Shown: positions 11,248-22,170, numbered from the stretch's first letter. The stretch: 64,000 nt of DNA from Agapetus fuscipes (GCA_951799405.1 OX637350.1:9223852-9287851); one strand, 5' to 3'. Notes: a model not told the origin generated them from the letters alone. Made by a program: numbers and translations.

Positions 11248-11450
11248 CACTTGTAGTGGTGTAGTGGTCAGCATGTCAGGTTCGATGTCGGAAGGAGGTG
11301 TCTTTGATCTCCTAGAGTCACTAAGTCAGTTTACAGAAACTTGTCATGCTCGAGATGTTGAGACTGTCTAGCGACGAGCAAGCTCGCACAAGGCTATTTA
11401 GGTGTGATTTACGTAGGCAGAGTTCTAAGTATACGATACCTAATAGTGTA
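11248..11450 (+). mobile_element. tRNA-headed SINE with the shared 3' core
   Basis: A perfect-looking A box TGGTGTAGTGG at 11257-11267 is followed about 33 bases later by a weak B box (around 11300-11312, 'gtctttgatctcc'). Then comes the core 'gcgacgagcaagctcgcaca' and 'ttaggtgtgatttacg' at about 11371-11413. The head aligns with the tRNA-like part of the 9.1-kb SINE, but no 5S part is visible, so the 5S head was either lost or never present. Confidence 0.6.
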
Positions 11451-11639
11451 TGTAAACTGGAAAAAAAGATCAATTACGTGAATGAAATACTTTTTTGTTT
11501 GTATTTTATGAAAGAAAAAAAGCGTCAATATAAAACAGTGTATCTAAGTATACTGACGTGGTACTTAATGTAATAAATATATCTTGAAATAAATACATGG
11601 AGAGTAAAGATAGAGAGAGTTGAAACTTGTCATGTTCAG

Positions 11640-11692
11640 AGAACATGAAATTAAATGGAATGGAATGAAATAAAATGAAATCAAGTGAAAAT
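11640..11692. repeat. GGAAT/GAAAT simple repeat
   Basis: Degenerate run of 'aatggaatggaatgaaataa' type. Confidence 0.7.
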
Positions 11693-12392
11693 TATTCTTT
11701 AAGAAATGTTTGACTCCTCGAAGCGTTAGAAAAACTGTTAAACATTTTTTTTTATTAAATATGTAATAAAAATAAATTGTTTTATTATTTACACTTTCGA
11801 CTGCTAAGAAATCATTGTCCGTAGCCAAAAAAACAAATATTATATATTTCTAACCTTAATATAGTGTAGTTTCTTTTATTTAAATCATAAGTTTAAAATT
11901 CCCTTTTCAATTCCATAGAAAGAAATTGTAAAAAAGCAAACTTTCGCAGCTTCTGTCTTCACAATGACTCGTTAAATGAGAGAACTTAAATCGCCTCAAT
12001 TTTAAACAATCCAAATTCTTTACTTATAAAAGTGTATTGTCTTCGCGCTCGTCCTCCCCGAAAAACTTAATGAAAGCAAAGATAACTTTGTTACCTCGAA
12101 TGAAAGAAGAGTCGAAGAAGAAATCTGGGCAGAGGAATACATAATTCATTCCCATTTCACATTGTCTCCGGTCAGTCACCGCTGAAGCCATAATGGCGCG
12201 CTGAATTCATCAGAATATAATTTCTTTACACGCCATTGGAATATTAATGGTTTTCTTATTAAAAATTCATAAATAAATAAAAAATCAAGTAAAAGTATAA
12301 TGGTTTGTATGTTGACATTGTAAAGACATTTTAAATTAACAGTGTAAAAATAATAATAAAAATTCACGAGTTAATTTATTTCCTCGAGCACT

Positions 12393-12452
12393 TTCGATGT
12401 TATCACACCATTATTAAGGTTCTTCTCTTGATAATGGTGTGATAACGTCGAA
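12393..12452. repeat. 22-bp hairpin just downstream of the candidate gene end
   Basis: The arms at 12393-12414 and 12431-12452 are reverse complements with one mismatch ('ttcgatgttatcacaccatt' against 'ttcgacgttatcacaccatt'), with a 16-base loop. On the minus strand it lies shortly after the stop and poly(A) signal of the exon at 12483-12662. It could be a decayed small transposon or a 3'-end structure. Confidence 0.75.
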
Positions 12453-12466
12453 GAAAAGCTTTGTGT

Positions 12467-12472
12467 TTTATT
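12467..12472 (-). promoter_or_regulatory. Poly(A) signal AATAAA of the candidate gene
   Basis: On the minus strand AATAAA begins 10 bases after the TAA stop at 12485-12483. This would give a very short 3' untranslated region. AT-rich DNA makes chance occurrences common, so it is supporting evidence only. Confidence 0.4.
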
Positions 12473-12482
12473 TTTAAATTAT

Positions 12483-12662
12483 TTAAAAAACATCGTCGTC
12501 TTGTTTACAATCTTTTGATTCTTGGCTTGTTGGGTCTTGTCTCTCAATTTTGGGTTCTTCTTGCACCTTAGACAATACTTCACCATCGGTCTTCGAAGTT
12601 GCTCTTAAAGGATGCAGCGTCGAGCAAATGATTTTATTCTGGCGATCTATCAAGAAAAAGGT
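12483..12662 (-). CDS. Candidate terminal coding exon of an unidentified host gene
   Basis: A 59-codon open segment on the minus strand ends in TAA. It begins directly after a splice-acceptor-like AG ('tacttagtgtag'), not at a start codon. The predicted peptide starts T-F-F-L-I-D-R-Q-N-K, passes through a polar, acidic stretch rich in E, K, Q, S and D, and ends K-Q-D-D-D-V-F. The composition is ordinary for a soluble eukaryotic protein tail and unlike the random AT-rich ORFs nearby. Joined to the segment at 12745-12875 the frame is kept. I do not recognise the family. The hydrophobic T-F-F-L-I-D start after P-P-I-L would fit a beta-strand of a repeat or propeller domain, which is a guess. Further exons should lie at higher coordinates, perhaps outside the window. 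Confidence 0.45.
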   Translation of the reverse strand, partial: TFFLIDRQNKIICSTLHPLRATSKTDGEVLSKVQEEPKIERQDPTSQESKDCKQDDDVF

Positions 12663-12744
12663 CTACACTAAGTATTTATAGAATTTAGTTATGAAAAACC
12701 TCTCAAAAAAAGTTACAAGTGTATATGTGTGTACATTATTTTAC

Positions 12745-12875
12745 AAGAATTGGTGGATTTGATACCGAGTCAACTGACATTTCACTATCACCAGCAGCTG
12801 CAAGATCAAAACTATAGCTTTTATATTTTTCATTCATTGAACTGATTGCATTTCCAAAACCAACGTCAGATATTT
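12745..12875 (-). CDS. Candidate penultimate coding exon of the same gene
   Basis: On the minus strand the segment follows an acceptor-like 'tctattgtag' and ends at a donor-like CTT|GTAAAA. The reading is I-S-D-V-G-F-G-N-A-I-S-S-M-N onward to S-N-P-P-I-L, without stops. Codon position at the 3' end is complete, so it joins in frame to the ACC codon that opens 12662-12483 across an 82-base intron. An alternative acceptor, 'ttggattatag' near 12894, would add six codons but lies in the tail of the LINE-A copy immediately upstream. An ATG further upstream exists but runs through LINE-A sequence, so it is not a credible start. Confidence 0.42.
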
Positions 12876-12892
12876 CTACAATAGATTTTATT

Positions 12893-13085
12893 CTATAATC
12901 CAAGTTGCATATAAATAAACATCTAAAATTCATATTAAATCCGTGCTCGAAAACAGACACGTCTAAGTCATGCTGCAAATGCACTTACAAATTAAAATCC
13001 AAGCCTCAAATAACCATAAACCCTGTAATTTGTGCCGACCTTCGCTGAAACAGGTGTGACATTGGCAAAGTGAACCGTTTTTACA
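12893..13085 (-). mobile_element. LINE-A 3' segment next to the candidate exon
   Basis: Minus-strand copy with 'acttggattatag' as its tail at the left end and 'cggttcactttgccaatgtc' near the right. It lacks the first 50 or so bases of the segment. If the exon at 12745-12875 is real, this copy sits in the intron before it, with its tail within 20 bases of the splice acceptor. Confidence 0.8.
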
Positions 13086-13497
13086 ACTCTTAACAAAATA
13101 TATTTTTTAACTTAATTGTGAGACTGCAGCACTCTTGGTAATCATTTCATAACAATGTATTGTTATGTAAATAGATAATATTAAAATAAGTATAGGTATT
13201 AGTTATAACTATGTAATAGGAATCCTCATAAGTATGTGTGGGTAGGAATAATTAAATAAAGTACTTGAAGCGTCTAGAAATAATGATTACTACGTACCTA
13301 CTTGAATCTTTCCTTAATTCTGGAACTGTCTTGCGAAAATAGTTTCTAGATAATACTGTTGTGAAGAGTATATAAGACGCTTATTGCTTGCACTAGGGTC
13401 AGTCATCTGTGAGCTTCACCCATACATCGAACAAATTTGACCAGTGAACTAAAACCAGTGTAATGAAATAATCGAGACTGTCTTTGTTTTTTAAAAC
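13086..13497. other. No recognisable feature
   Basis: AT-rich; no coding or repeat signal seen. Confidence 0.4.
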
Positions 13498-13546
13498 GTT
13501 ATTTATTTTACACTTTTAAAAAAATTAAAAGTGTAAAATAAATAAC
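13498..13546. repeat. Perfect 22-bp hairpin
   Basis: The arms at 13498-13519 and 13525-13546 are exact reverse complements (GTTATTTATTTTACACTTTT plus AA), separated by five A residues. Confidence 0.85.
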
Positions 13547-14547
13547 TGTAAAAGAAGACCAGTGTTGTTAATTGAAAGACTTTCGAACCCCAAAAATCGT
13601 AACAGTATTCTTGCAGAAAAATGATAAGAATTAGATTAAAGAATGACCCAGCCTTCCCTGGAGCACGTTGAAAACTTTCCACCCTCACAAAGACAATCCT
13701 CCGCCATGCTTTTTTCATCCCCATGACGTCACACCCTCTGACTATCACATGGCCAATGTTTGCAATCAGTCTCGTCCACGGGTATTGGATAACTCGCAGA
13801 AATTCCAAAGCCAGACGGACTTTTTCTTTTCTCTTTTTTTTCACCTTCTTTATTATTTCAATCGACATTGTAAATAGTAGATTTACAGCTTTGAAAAATT
13901 GATTGAATTCATGTCTAGGCATTTTTATTGGTTTCACTTTATTTTCAAGCGTTTTTGAGAGACGCCTTTTTTATTCATTTATTTTGTTGTGCAATCATAT
14001 AAAAAAGTTTTACGTAAATAAAATAATTTTGATTGGGCACTTTTATGTAAATAAAATTGTTGTTATTATAATTGTGAAATATATTTAAGACATTTCAATT
14101 TGGAAATTGTTTACACAAATAATGCCAATCATTTTATTCAGGTCAGCCTTTTCACAAAAATATTAATCATTTTGATTAGCTAGCTATGTCCAAAAACTCA
14201 CTCAGAAAAACTCTCAGAAAAATTACTCAGACATTACATGTTACATCAGTAGAATCCTGTCATTTCATAAAAAAAAGTGGCAAAATACGTGTCGAAAAAA
14301 ACATACATTTTGTATCTACTAAACTTTTACTGTTATTCGAAGAGAGTGAATGCGTTCAGTGTCATTTCAGACTTAATCAATTCATTGTACGTCAAAACGA
14401 TGACGCAGTACAAAGCAATAACCCCTCGTTACGTCATCAATGGATTTCACATACATAGAGCACAGCGCTTTGATGTAGCGATGAAATTTGATATAATTAA
14501 ATTACAAGCAGACCCAGCTCCGCCACATAATGAGCTGTACGCCATAG
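13547..14547. other. No recognisable feature
   Basis: A 144-codon minus-strand frame at 13503-13937 includes the hairpin above and has no recognisable domain. I treat it as chance. The rest is AT-rich. Confidence 0.4.
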
Positions 14548-14694
14548 TATTTACGTTCAAAGTCTAGCGTATCGTTTTTTTTTCAAATTTGAATTGAAAC
14601 GTTAACAGCGCCTCTTGAGAGCATATAACTTTGTATACTCTCTTGATAAAACGGTGTGGCTTGGTTTTAACTTTAAGTTCTGTACTTAGAATAC
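14548..14694. mobile_element. Palindromic MITE-like element, degenerate copy
   Basis: The centre 'aacagcgcctcttgagagc' matches the family core. The right side has 'acggtgtggcttggttttaa' and 'ctgtacttagaata', corresponding to the outer arm. The left arm is poorly preserved. Confidence 0.5.
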
Positions 14695-15810
14695 AAGTTG
14701 CTTTACCGTAAGCGAAACACTCGGAAAGCGTAGCAGCCTTGTGAGCTACGCCGAGCGTAGCAAATAACACGCACGCACACTTTTTCTAAAGATGAAAATT
14801 CAGTTTTATTTTTCGACATTCACAGCATGATTGATTAAGTTTGCTAATTAATTTTGAGTGTATATTTCGGTTTGAATGTATTTTAAAAATTTAATGCAAA
14901 TTTATGCATGACCTACTAAAAATTTATCAAAGGCACGTTTTTAAATGTAAACTTGTTTCAAAGATGAAGTAACTTTTTTTCAAAAGCATAAGAATACAAA
15001 TAAATAGTAGGTATCCAAAAAGTTTTAAAATATAATGTATTTATTAAGAATATAATTTTTTTTTAATATTAAATATGGGGTATTAAAAACCTTGTACGGC
15101 TGATATGGCACTAATTTTCAGTTTTCCTGATTACGAAAATTAAAAAACTATCAGAGGAAATCCCAAATTTTTATAACTGTATCCAAGCTACGTGAGATTA
15201 CAAAAAAAAGGAAAAATAACAACTAAAAACATATTAACTCAACCAATTTTGTACTGCGTTTTACTTAGCAGCAACCAAAAAAAACTTCCATCCCCTCGAC
15301 AGAAGTTGAAGGAAAAGGCTTTTTTTTTAAATTGCTCCTCGGATTTTCCCCTCACCCCACCGTGAGATGACTGAGATATAAAGAAGGCAGGGAAAAAAAC
15401 TTGTGAAAAAAAAAACGGGCACAAAGGTCTACGGGCCATTCTTTACTTTGGAATGATCCTGACAAAAAAATCATTACTGGAAACGGCTGGATGGGGGCTA
15501 GTACAGTCGGCGATACAAACACGTACCAGATATATGATTTCCTTCAGCCGGTACATGTCCGTTCCAGTTCATATCACGTTCCTATGGAGAGGTAGCGAGA
15601 AGGAGAGAAAGGCTAACAAATACTAAGGATAAATAGCTTTCCGTTACTCCATTTTTATGACCTTGTCACTTTTATATAAGAACAATTTTGATAGAAAGGG
15701 ATTTAAAAAAGAGTAATAAAAAATTATGAACTTTCGCTTCAATGTTTTTTAGTTTTTTTTAGGTAAAAAATATTTATTTAAGTATTCAAGTGTCAATTTT
15801 TTACTTATAA
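14695..15810. other. No recognisable feature
   Basis: AT-rich with runs of T and A. A patch at 15470-15600 is of more balanced composition. Nothing identifiable. Confidence 0.35.
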
Positions 15811-15890
15811 AGTTGGACTAGTCAATAGCTCAGTTGATTCAGAGGAGAAGGATAAAACTCTTACTAATGATGTCAGAAATAAGAAATCGT
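15811..15890 (+). mobile_element. tRNA SINE-T head, old fragment
   Basis: The 'gtcaatagctcagttgattc' block aligns with the A-box region of the SINE at 33781. 'gatgtcagaaataagaaatc' then aligns with its 'gtgtcagaaatgatttccc'. The B-box region between is decayed. Confidence 0.55.
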
Positions 15891-16399
15891 TTATATGCCC
15901 ACTTTTATCCCAAAGTCATACTATTGGTTAGGTGAACTAAGCAATTTTTCAGAAAAATTATAAGCTGCCTACTCGGGAGCAAAGAAACCCCAGTAAAAGT
16001 AAAGCGGTAAGAGTAAGGCTGGCGCTCTCACACGTGAAAATATTTACTCATACGTAGATTTAAATCACCACGTGCGATAAAACGATGCACAAAATGTGCA
16101 GCTACTTTTTGTATTGTATTTTGTCAAGCACATGTTTACAAACTGTACATCGAATGGTATAATTTTACGCTGCACATCATAGCTGCACATGCATTTATGT
16201 TGTGAATGAAAAATAACTTTAAACTGATGCGTTAGATATCAATGACGTGAAATAAAAACTAACTTAAGGTATCTTTCAAACCTGAGATTTTCAAAGTATT
16301 TACGCAATTAGTGGGGTGGGCAAGGGCGGTCTGCGGGCGAAAAGTAGACGGTAAGTTTCATGCAAAAAAAAAAGTTGAAATTAAAAAGCTTCCTCGAGC

Positions 16400-16610
16400 G
16401 ACCCAAATATTCTCCGAGCCGTATTATTTACACTGAGGGAGTATCTGGTCCTGCGGGAGGAAGGGGTGGCTTGTAACATTTCTGCCCCTTTGTGACGACT
16501 CTGCCAACCAAGAATTGATTCAAAGATTTCCCCAAAGAGTTATTACGCCACCCGCGACTTACACGGGCTCGCCGGAATGGAATATTTTTCTGAGCGCGTA
16601 GTAGATTTTT
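16400..16610. other. Balanced-composition block, candidate conserved non-coding element
   Basis: GC-richer than its flanks, with no frame and no repeat match. The call rests on composition only. Confidence 0.2.
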
Positions 16611-16904
16611 TTAAAGGCAAACGTCGCTTTGTGTGTTGTGAAAGAAATTTATTGTGAGACATTTTATTATTTCCATACTGAGATGTATGTTAATATTTTT
16701 TGACTACAATTTTAAAATGTATTTACATGTTAAAATTTATTTTCACAATTGTTTCAGTTTTTTGACTCACACTAAGCTGCACATATTTCGGCACTTCTTA
16801 AAGCGTCGTCCCCAAAGAGGTGTCATGTCACAAGTGGAACTTTTTTTTTTCAGATAGAAAGACCGGTCTTATATCAACCACTTTACTTTCTACTCCAGAA
16901 GGGA

Positions 16905-17085
16905 CAGATACTCATTTATTGTGAAGGCTAACCTTGCCATTACTGTGATATTGGATTTGAAAATAAACACCTAAACGGGAAATCATTTACCCTTTACACT
17001 GATACCCTTTATGCAGATTGAACTCTAACTCTCTGGCATTGAATGCAAGCGTTCTACCAACTGAGGTAGCTATTGTGCGAAAAAC
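16905..17085 (-). mobile_element. tRNA SINE-T, 5' two thirds
   Basis: On the minus strand: an A box within 'agctacctcagttggtagaa', a B-box-like 'gagttcaatctgc', then 'atcatttcccgtttaggtgt' and 'gtgatgaatga'-like body that align with 33781-33960. The distal part, including 'tgtgtagcttag', is missing. Confidence 0.7.
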
Positions 17086-18200
17086 TGCTTTACAAAATAA
17101 AAATCCCCCATAAAACACAATTGATTTTGCCTAGGATATAATATATAGTGTGGATAAATTGAATAATTTGAGTTTTCACTTCAGCAAGTTTTCTTAGAAA
17201 ATGACCTTCTACTTTTATGTGAGGTACAATAATTTAGTATTTTTTTAAAGAACAAAAAAACTTTGCGCCACTATTAGTTTTTTTTTTAAATAAAATCCAA
17301 AGCGCTGTGTAGCCCGGTGCGTAGACCCATCCGCCGGCCAACATTTAAAGAAAAGTCGAATTAAAAAGAAATCTAAATCATCCCACCATTTCAAATTGAC
17401 TTCATTTTAAAGGGAGAGACGATGAATGGAAGTGGGAAAAAAACTTCATAATAAATTTAAACTTTTTAACCGGCTCGCAATATTTCATTCAGTCACTTTC
17501 AACGAGTTGGAGCGGTTTCTTCGCACAACCAAAACTTTTTCCCTTATCGACCCCAATTCTCATTTTCCCAACGTCTGCGAATTTACCAGAATATTCCATG
17601 CACCCAATGTGACCAAAGTGCCTACTTTTAAACAAACATAAATTGATTAATTTTTCTCAACAATACACCTCATTGTCAAACAGAAGCGAAAATTATCTTT
17701 TTCTTCCAACTTTATTCAAAATTTCCTTCATTCTTTAACTGTTTTTAAAAAAAATTCAAGGTTTTTCTGTTACTTTCACAACTTATCATTATTTTAAGCA
17801 AACTTAAGTAGAAATACAATATGACGGACTTTTCATTTATTATGAAAGGAAATAGAAGTTCATCTTAAAATTAAAAAGCAATACTTCTTTTATTCCGAAA
17901 GTGAAGTTCCTTGAAACATTAGACCTTGTGAAAGTATGCCATATTTTGTTCCAAGGTAAAATAGTTTTGTATAAGTGACCTTTAAAATATAAGCTTTTGA
18001 AAGAGAGATCGATTTTATTTTTATACGAATAACAAACAAATAAATCCTGGTGATTTCTTCAGCAAGATGCTTCGTTATTGAAGTTGCACGACTTTTATGA
18101 TACGAGGTTCGCTTTTCATACACATGTGTAATGTAGACGACACGTTTAAATTTGCACTTACACATGTTGGATGTTTATTCTTTACAGGGTATTCTTTACA
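17086..18200. other. No recognisable feature
   Basis: AT-rich; a richer patch at 17300-17345 and another at 17460-17600 have no identifiable content. Confidence 0.35.
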
Positions 18201-18288
18201 TATCTGCTTGTGGGAATGCATTTAATATAAATTTTAAATGAAATATATATCTTTGCAGCTTAGATTAGATTAGATTAGATTAGATTAG
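18201..18288 (+). mobile_element. LINE-A 3' terminus, short fragment
   Basis: Only the last 88 or so bases of the segment ('tatctgcttgtgggaatgca' onward), with a five-unit (GATTA)n tail. Confidence 0.75.
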
Positions 18289-18373
18289 GGTTATATATTA
18301 TTGTAATTCTATTTTTGGTAATTAAATATTTTAGTGTATGGTTCCTTGGTATGGTATTGTATGGTATGGTATG

Positions 18374-18631
18374 TTCCTTGACTTATAGGTTGGTATGCGG
18401 CTGACCACCTGCTGTAAAAATGGTTCACTTTGCCAATGTCACCCCTGTCTCAGGGAAGGACGGCAAGAGTTGCAGGGTGTATGTCCATTTGAGATTTGGT
18501 TTTTATGTTGTAGGTTCACATGAGGCATGTGCAAGCGCGAACTTGTACGTGTCTGGTTGTGAGAATGCATGTAATGTGAATCTCCAATGTAACATATCCT
18601 TGCAACTTAGATAAGATTAGATTAGATTAGA
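18374..18631 (+). mobile_element. LINE-A 3' segment, young full-length copy
   Basis: Begins at TTCCTTGACTTATAGGTTGG after a (TATGG)n run and ends in (GATTA)n. Nearly identical to the copies at 31118 and 34703. Confidence 0.9.
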
Positions 18632-19396
18632 TGGTAAAATATATTAGTCAAAGTCGCTCTGCAATACAAATAAATAATTCAGTCGTTAAAACGCTCCATC
18701 ACAAATCAGATCACATGTACCCGCTTCAGTAGCTAAACCCCGTGTATTAATAAAATACTACAGAAAGCCCATGCGTTTTAAAAGCCAACAAAGAGTACCT
18801 TTCAAATAAATAACACAAAAAAGGTTACACCTGACAATTTCATTTTTAAAGATTAATAACATTTACAAGCTTTAATTCATCGCTAAGTACTATTTGAGAT
18901 CCTAGCCCAACATCTCGCATTCAGGTCACATTATGGAGAGAGATTTAAGAGACACGGCGGCAGTCGTCGCTCTCATGTGTGGGATATAAAGTTACCCTAG
19001 GTAGGCACTAAGGGAGGTGGGTTCATTTGAGGGAGGGGTCGCCCAAGGCGTCACGCCAAAGTAATTGCAACATCAAACATTAAAACTGTACCAATATGAG
19101 AGAAGAGGGGGAAGGAGAAGGAGTAACATATGGACTTTAACACAGGTGTATGAATGTATATGGATACCCTCAGTTAAGTCACTTCAACAAGCGCAATTGT
19201 TTACATTTCAAATGCTTTCAATAAAAAATAATAAGTATTCAAAGTTTACTCAAAGACAAATTAGGAACAAATGTCATCTTTCTTTAGGAGAAGTTTTTTG
19301 TATTTACATACATTTGTTATGACAATTTATGATTTAAATAAAAAAAGCAACATTACTAAAAGAAAAACTACAATTTAACAACATTAAACGTAAAAT
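18632..19396. other. Balanced block at 18905-19060, otherwise nothing recognised
   Basis: 18905-19060 is GC-richer and may be a conserved non-coding block. The rest is AT-rich. Confidence 0.25.
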
Positions 19397-19578
19397 TTGT
19401 TAAGGTTTGGTGGTTCACACAGTGAAAGTCCATTGTATTTATTTAATAAAAAACACAGTTTTAATTCACTTGAGCTCCTGCTCACTGCTCCTGAGGATGC
19501 TTTTTTGAGGCGAAAATATTCGAGCCAAAAAATGAAAATAAATTTGTAAGTGAATTAAAACTTTGTATTTTTTAATAG
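19397..19578. mobile_element. Short inserted element with inverted arms and 14-bp flanking repeat
   Basis: ATTAAACGTAAAAT occurs exactly at 19383-19396 and again at 19579-19592, as expected for a target-site duplication. Inside, 'acagttttaattcactt' (ending 19471) and 'aagtgaattaaaactttgt' (from 19548) form inverted arms around a GGATGC...GAGGCGAAA motif. Sequence at 42291-42366, into which the LTR element inserted, resembles the right half. Confidence 0.6.
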
Positions 19579-19639
19579 ATTAAACGTAAAATATTGATTA
19601 TATCTAATGTGGTAGTTAGTTAGTTAAGACTCCACACAA

Positions 19640-19830
19640 TCAGTTGGTAGTATAGCCGTAGATGTTACGGAATCAGAAAGTCGTGTATTTTATTATCAAA
19701 GGACTATACAGCTTTACATGCACTGAATTTTCTTGTGTGATTGTCGGTTTCTTAAGCGGTGACCTAGCGTGCAAAGGTTTATTGCGGTGTGATTCACACA
19801 GAAACAGCGTTCAAAAATACACATTTCCGA
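19640..19830 (+). mobile_element. 5S/tRNA SINE 3' core, old fragment
   Basis: The block 'gacctagcgtgcaaaggttt' followed by 'ggtgtgattcacacagaaac' and 'agcgttca' aligns with the conserved core of the 9.1-kb SINE. The head, if any, is not recognisable. Confidence 0.5.
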
Positions 19831-20639
19831 ATATATTTTTATTTTACATACTTAGATTACGAAATCTCTCTTAAAATGTTGCATTATAAAACCATTAAAA
19901 AAATCAAGTAATCCAAAGACTACTAGACATTTTTTTTCTTTTTTGTTTCACAATATGTTCTTGTATTGTACTATTGATATATGTATGTTCCTGCTCTTTT
20001 GTTTTACTTTAAAATTGTTTATTATTCGTGTATGTAGGATTGTAGGTATATATACTTTTTTCAATAAAACTTTTATGTTTTACATCTAAATATTGTATCT
20101 TAATATGTAAAAGGCACCCAGCGCCGTGTTTTTTGATAAAAGTAAAATTAAAAAATATTTTTGCAAACAACTCTACTGTTACATTAAACACAGAACAATG
20201 CTTCATTTTCTTGATTAATTGACAGCTGGTATTCTTCCCATGGGCCTTCTATACGACTGGGTGGCCATTTGTCTTCCAGATTACAAGGGGTTGATGATGA
20301 AGGCTTATTTTAGGGTACCACCTCATGCTTGAAAAGGCAGTGCTAGATTAAGGAATACCTCATCATCTCTCAAATATTTGGGTTGGAGGCCCTAAGTGTT
20401 GACAAAAGACCTATTAAATTTATTATAAATCTCGCATTTCTTTAATTTGTTGTAAAAATTATAACCTATCCTATCGCACATCATATAAAGCATCGACTCC
20501 ATTTTTTTAAAAGGGAAAGAAACAGAAATAAAAAAATAAAAATCTAACTATTATTGGACATTTATATATTTTGATCCCATAGTTTGTGTAATTTCATGTT
20601 TGATCTTTCTTTTCGAGAAAATAAAGCCTTACATTAGAT
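19831..20639. other. No recognisable feature
   Basis: 20220-20400 is of more balanced composition without a frame or repeat match; the rest is AT-rich. Confidence 0.35.
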
Positions 20640-20866
20640 TGATCACCCATACCGTAAAAAAATATTCATTTTGCCAATGTCACCCCAGTTTCAGGAAAGG
20701 TTGAACAAAAATACAAACTTTGCGCCTGAAAATATATAAGGCTTGGATTTTTATTTGTAAGTACACATTCAGGATTTGTAAGCGCAAACTTACACGTGTC
20801 TGTTAGAGGGCATGCATTAAATATGAATCATAAAATGTTTATAAATCTTTGCAACTTTGATTATAA
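20640..20866 (+). mobile_element. LINE-A 3' segment, old copy
   Basis: Starts inside 'gatcacccataccgtaaaaa' and ends 'gcaactttgattataaatta'. The middle is diverged. Confidence 0.75.
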
Positions 20867-21610
20867 ATTATGGAAACAGGAAACATTCCATTGTTACTAC
20901 GCCATGCGCTGAGTCAAGCCTGTAATAAAAACTTATTTTTAATCATGCAACAAATTTCAATGTTTTTCACATCAAATGTTTTTCGTATTATTGTTGTGCG
21001 AACAGTCGGGCACACGTTTTCAGGACAAAAATATATCTCCAGCTTAGTCTCCCTGCACACGCGTTCAGTCGGCAATTAGGAAGTTGTGATAAAATTGGTT
21101 AATTATGCTAATGGCTGAGGAGAACTGGAAATTTCCCTGAGTTTTCGGGGATATTCTGCCAGAACCAATTTCACGTGTAAAAGGCCGAAATAAATTCAAT
21201 TTCACAAACTGTTTACGGGCTACACGAACTTAACAGGAAGACGCAACTTTTTTTATTAGATTTGCCCCGCCTCGATCCCCATTCATATAAATAACTTATC
21301 CGCTGCACAACTGACGATTTCCTTTGTCTTACAATAAACTTCACTTCTAGGCATTTACAAAATATGCTTCCATAGAACTAAATTTCTCTACATGCTGATA
21401 TCGAAGTTTGAATATTAAATGCTTGTTTTCATTCAAATCAAAAAGACCGATCACAAATACATCGAGCATCGAGTAGATCTATATTATTGAAATACCTGAA
21501 ATGTCTTCCGATTCAGAATTGAAGAAGAATTCATGAATGAATACATGAGAACCAAAAATCTCATATGTTTTTGAAATGGGACTTTTAAAATAATCATCAA
21601 TATGTCGGTT
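20867..21610. other. No recognisable feature
   Basis: 21090-21240 is more balanced in composition. Nothing else seen. Confidence 0.35.
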
Positions 21611-21832
21611 GCTAAGATATATTAACATTTAAAGTTCATATTAAATGCATGCCCACAAAAAGACACGTGTAAGTTCGCGCTTAAAAATGTTTCATGTGTA
21701 CTTACAAATTAAAATCCAAACCTCAAATGAACATAAGCCCAGCAACATTTTCCAACTTTCTGAAACCGTAGGGAAATTGCATTTTTTAAAGTATGGCTTG
21801 ACAGCTTCAAACCAACGTATAAGTCAAGGAAT
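21611..21832 (-). mobile_element. LINE-A 3' segment, old copy
   Basis: Minus strand from 'ttccttgacttatacgttgg' at the right end. A small deletion removes part of the 'tgccaatgtcacccc' block. Confidence 0.75.
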
Positions 21833-22170
21833 TTTGTCATTATAAAAATCAACTATATTGATAAAAAAAAATGTGATTGTTTTCCATCTTTTAAAATTTG
21901 ATGTCTCAATAACGCCCATGTTGCGTCACATCATCATGTCTTTCTTTCAGGTGTACATAATGGCGTCACGCCTTACTGTAGTCTCACAGCATAGACGCCA
22001 CTCCGTGCTGTGACAGTATTTATGCTCAGATCGTGAGAACAAAACGATGAAGACCTCTTACTTTTTGTGAAAAAAAATTTGTGATTTTAAAGGGATGAGC
22101 CATTTCTGATGAATTGATTAGGAAGTCTGTAAAAAGATATTGGTATTTTACAATCAAGTTCCTAAACTAA

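Noticed and set aside
13503..13937. A 144-codon minus-strand reading frame
   Set aside because: It passes through a perfect hairpin, has no recognisable domain and no splice or start context. AT-rich DNA gives such frames by chance.
18420..18614. A 64-75 codon open frame that recurs almost unchanged at 18420, 31141, 34724 and 40681 (minus)
   Set aside because: It lies wholly inside the young LINE-A 3' segment. It recurs because the copies are nearly identical, and it is broken in older copies.
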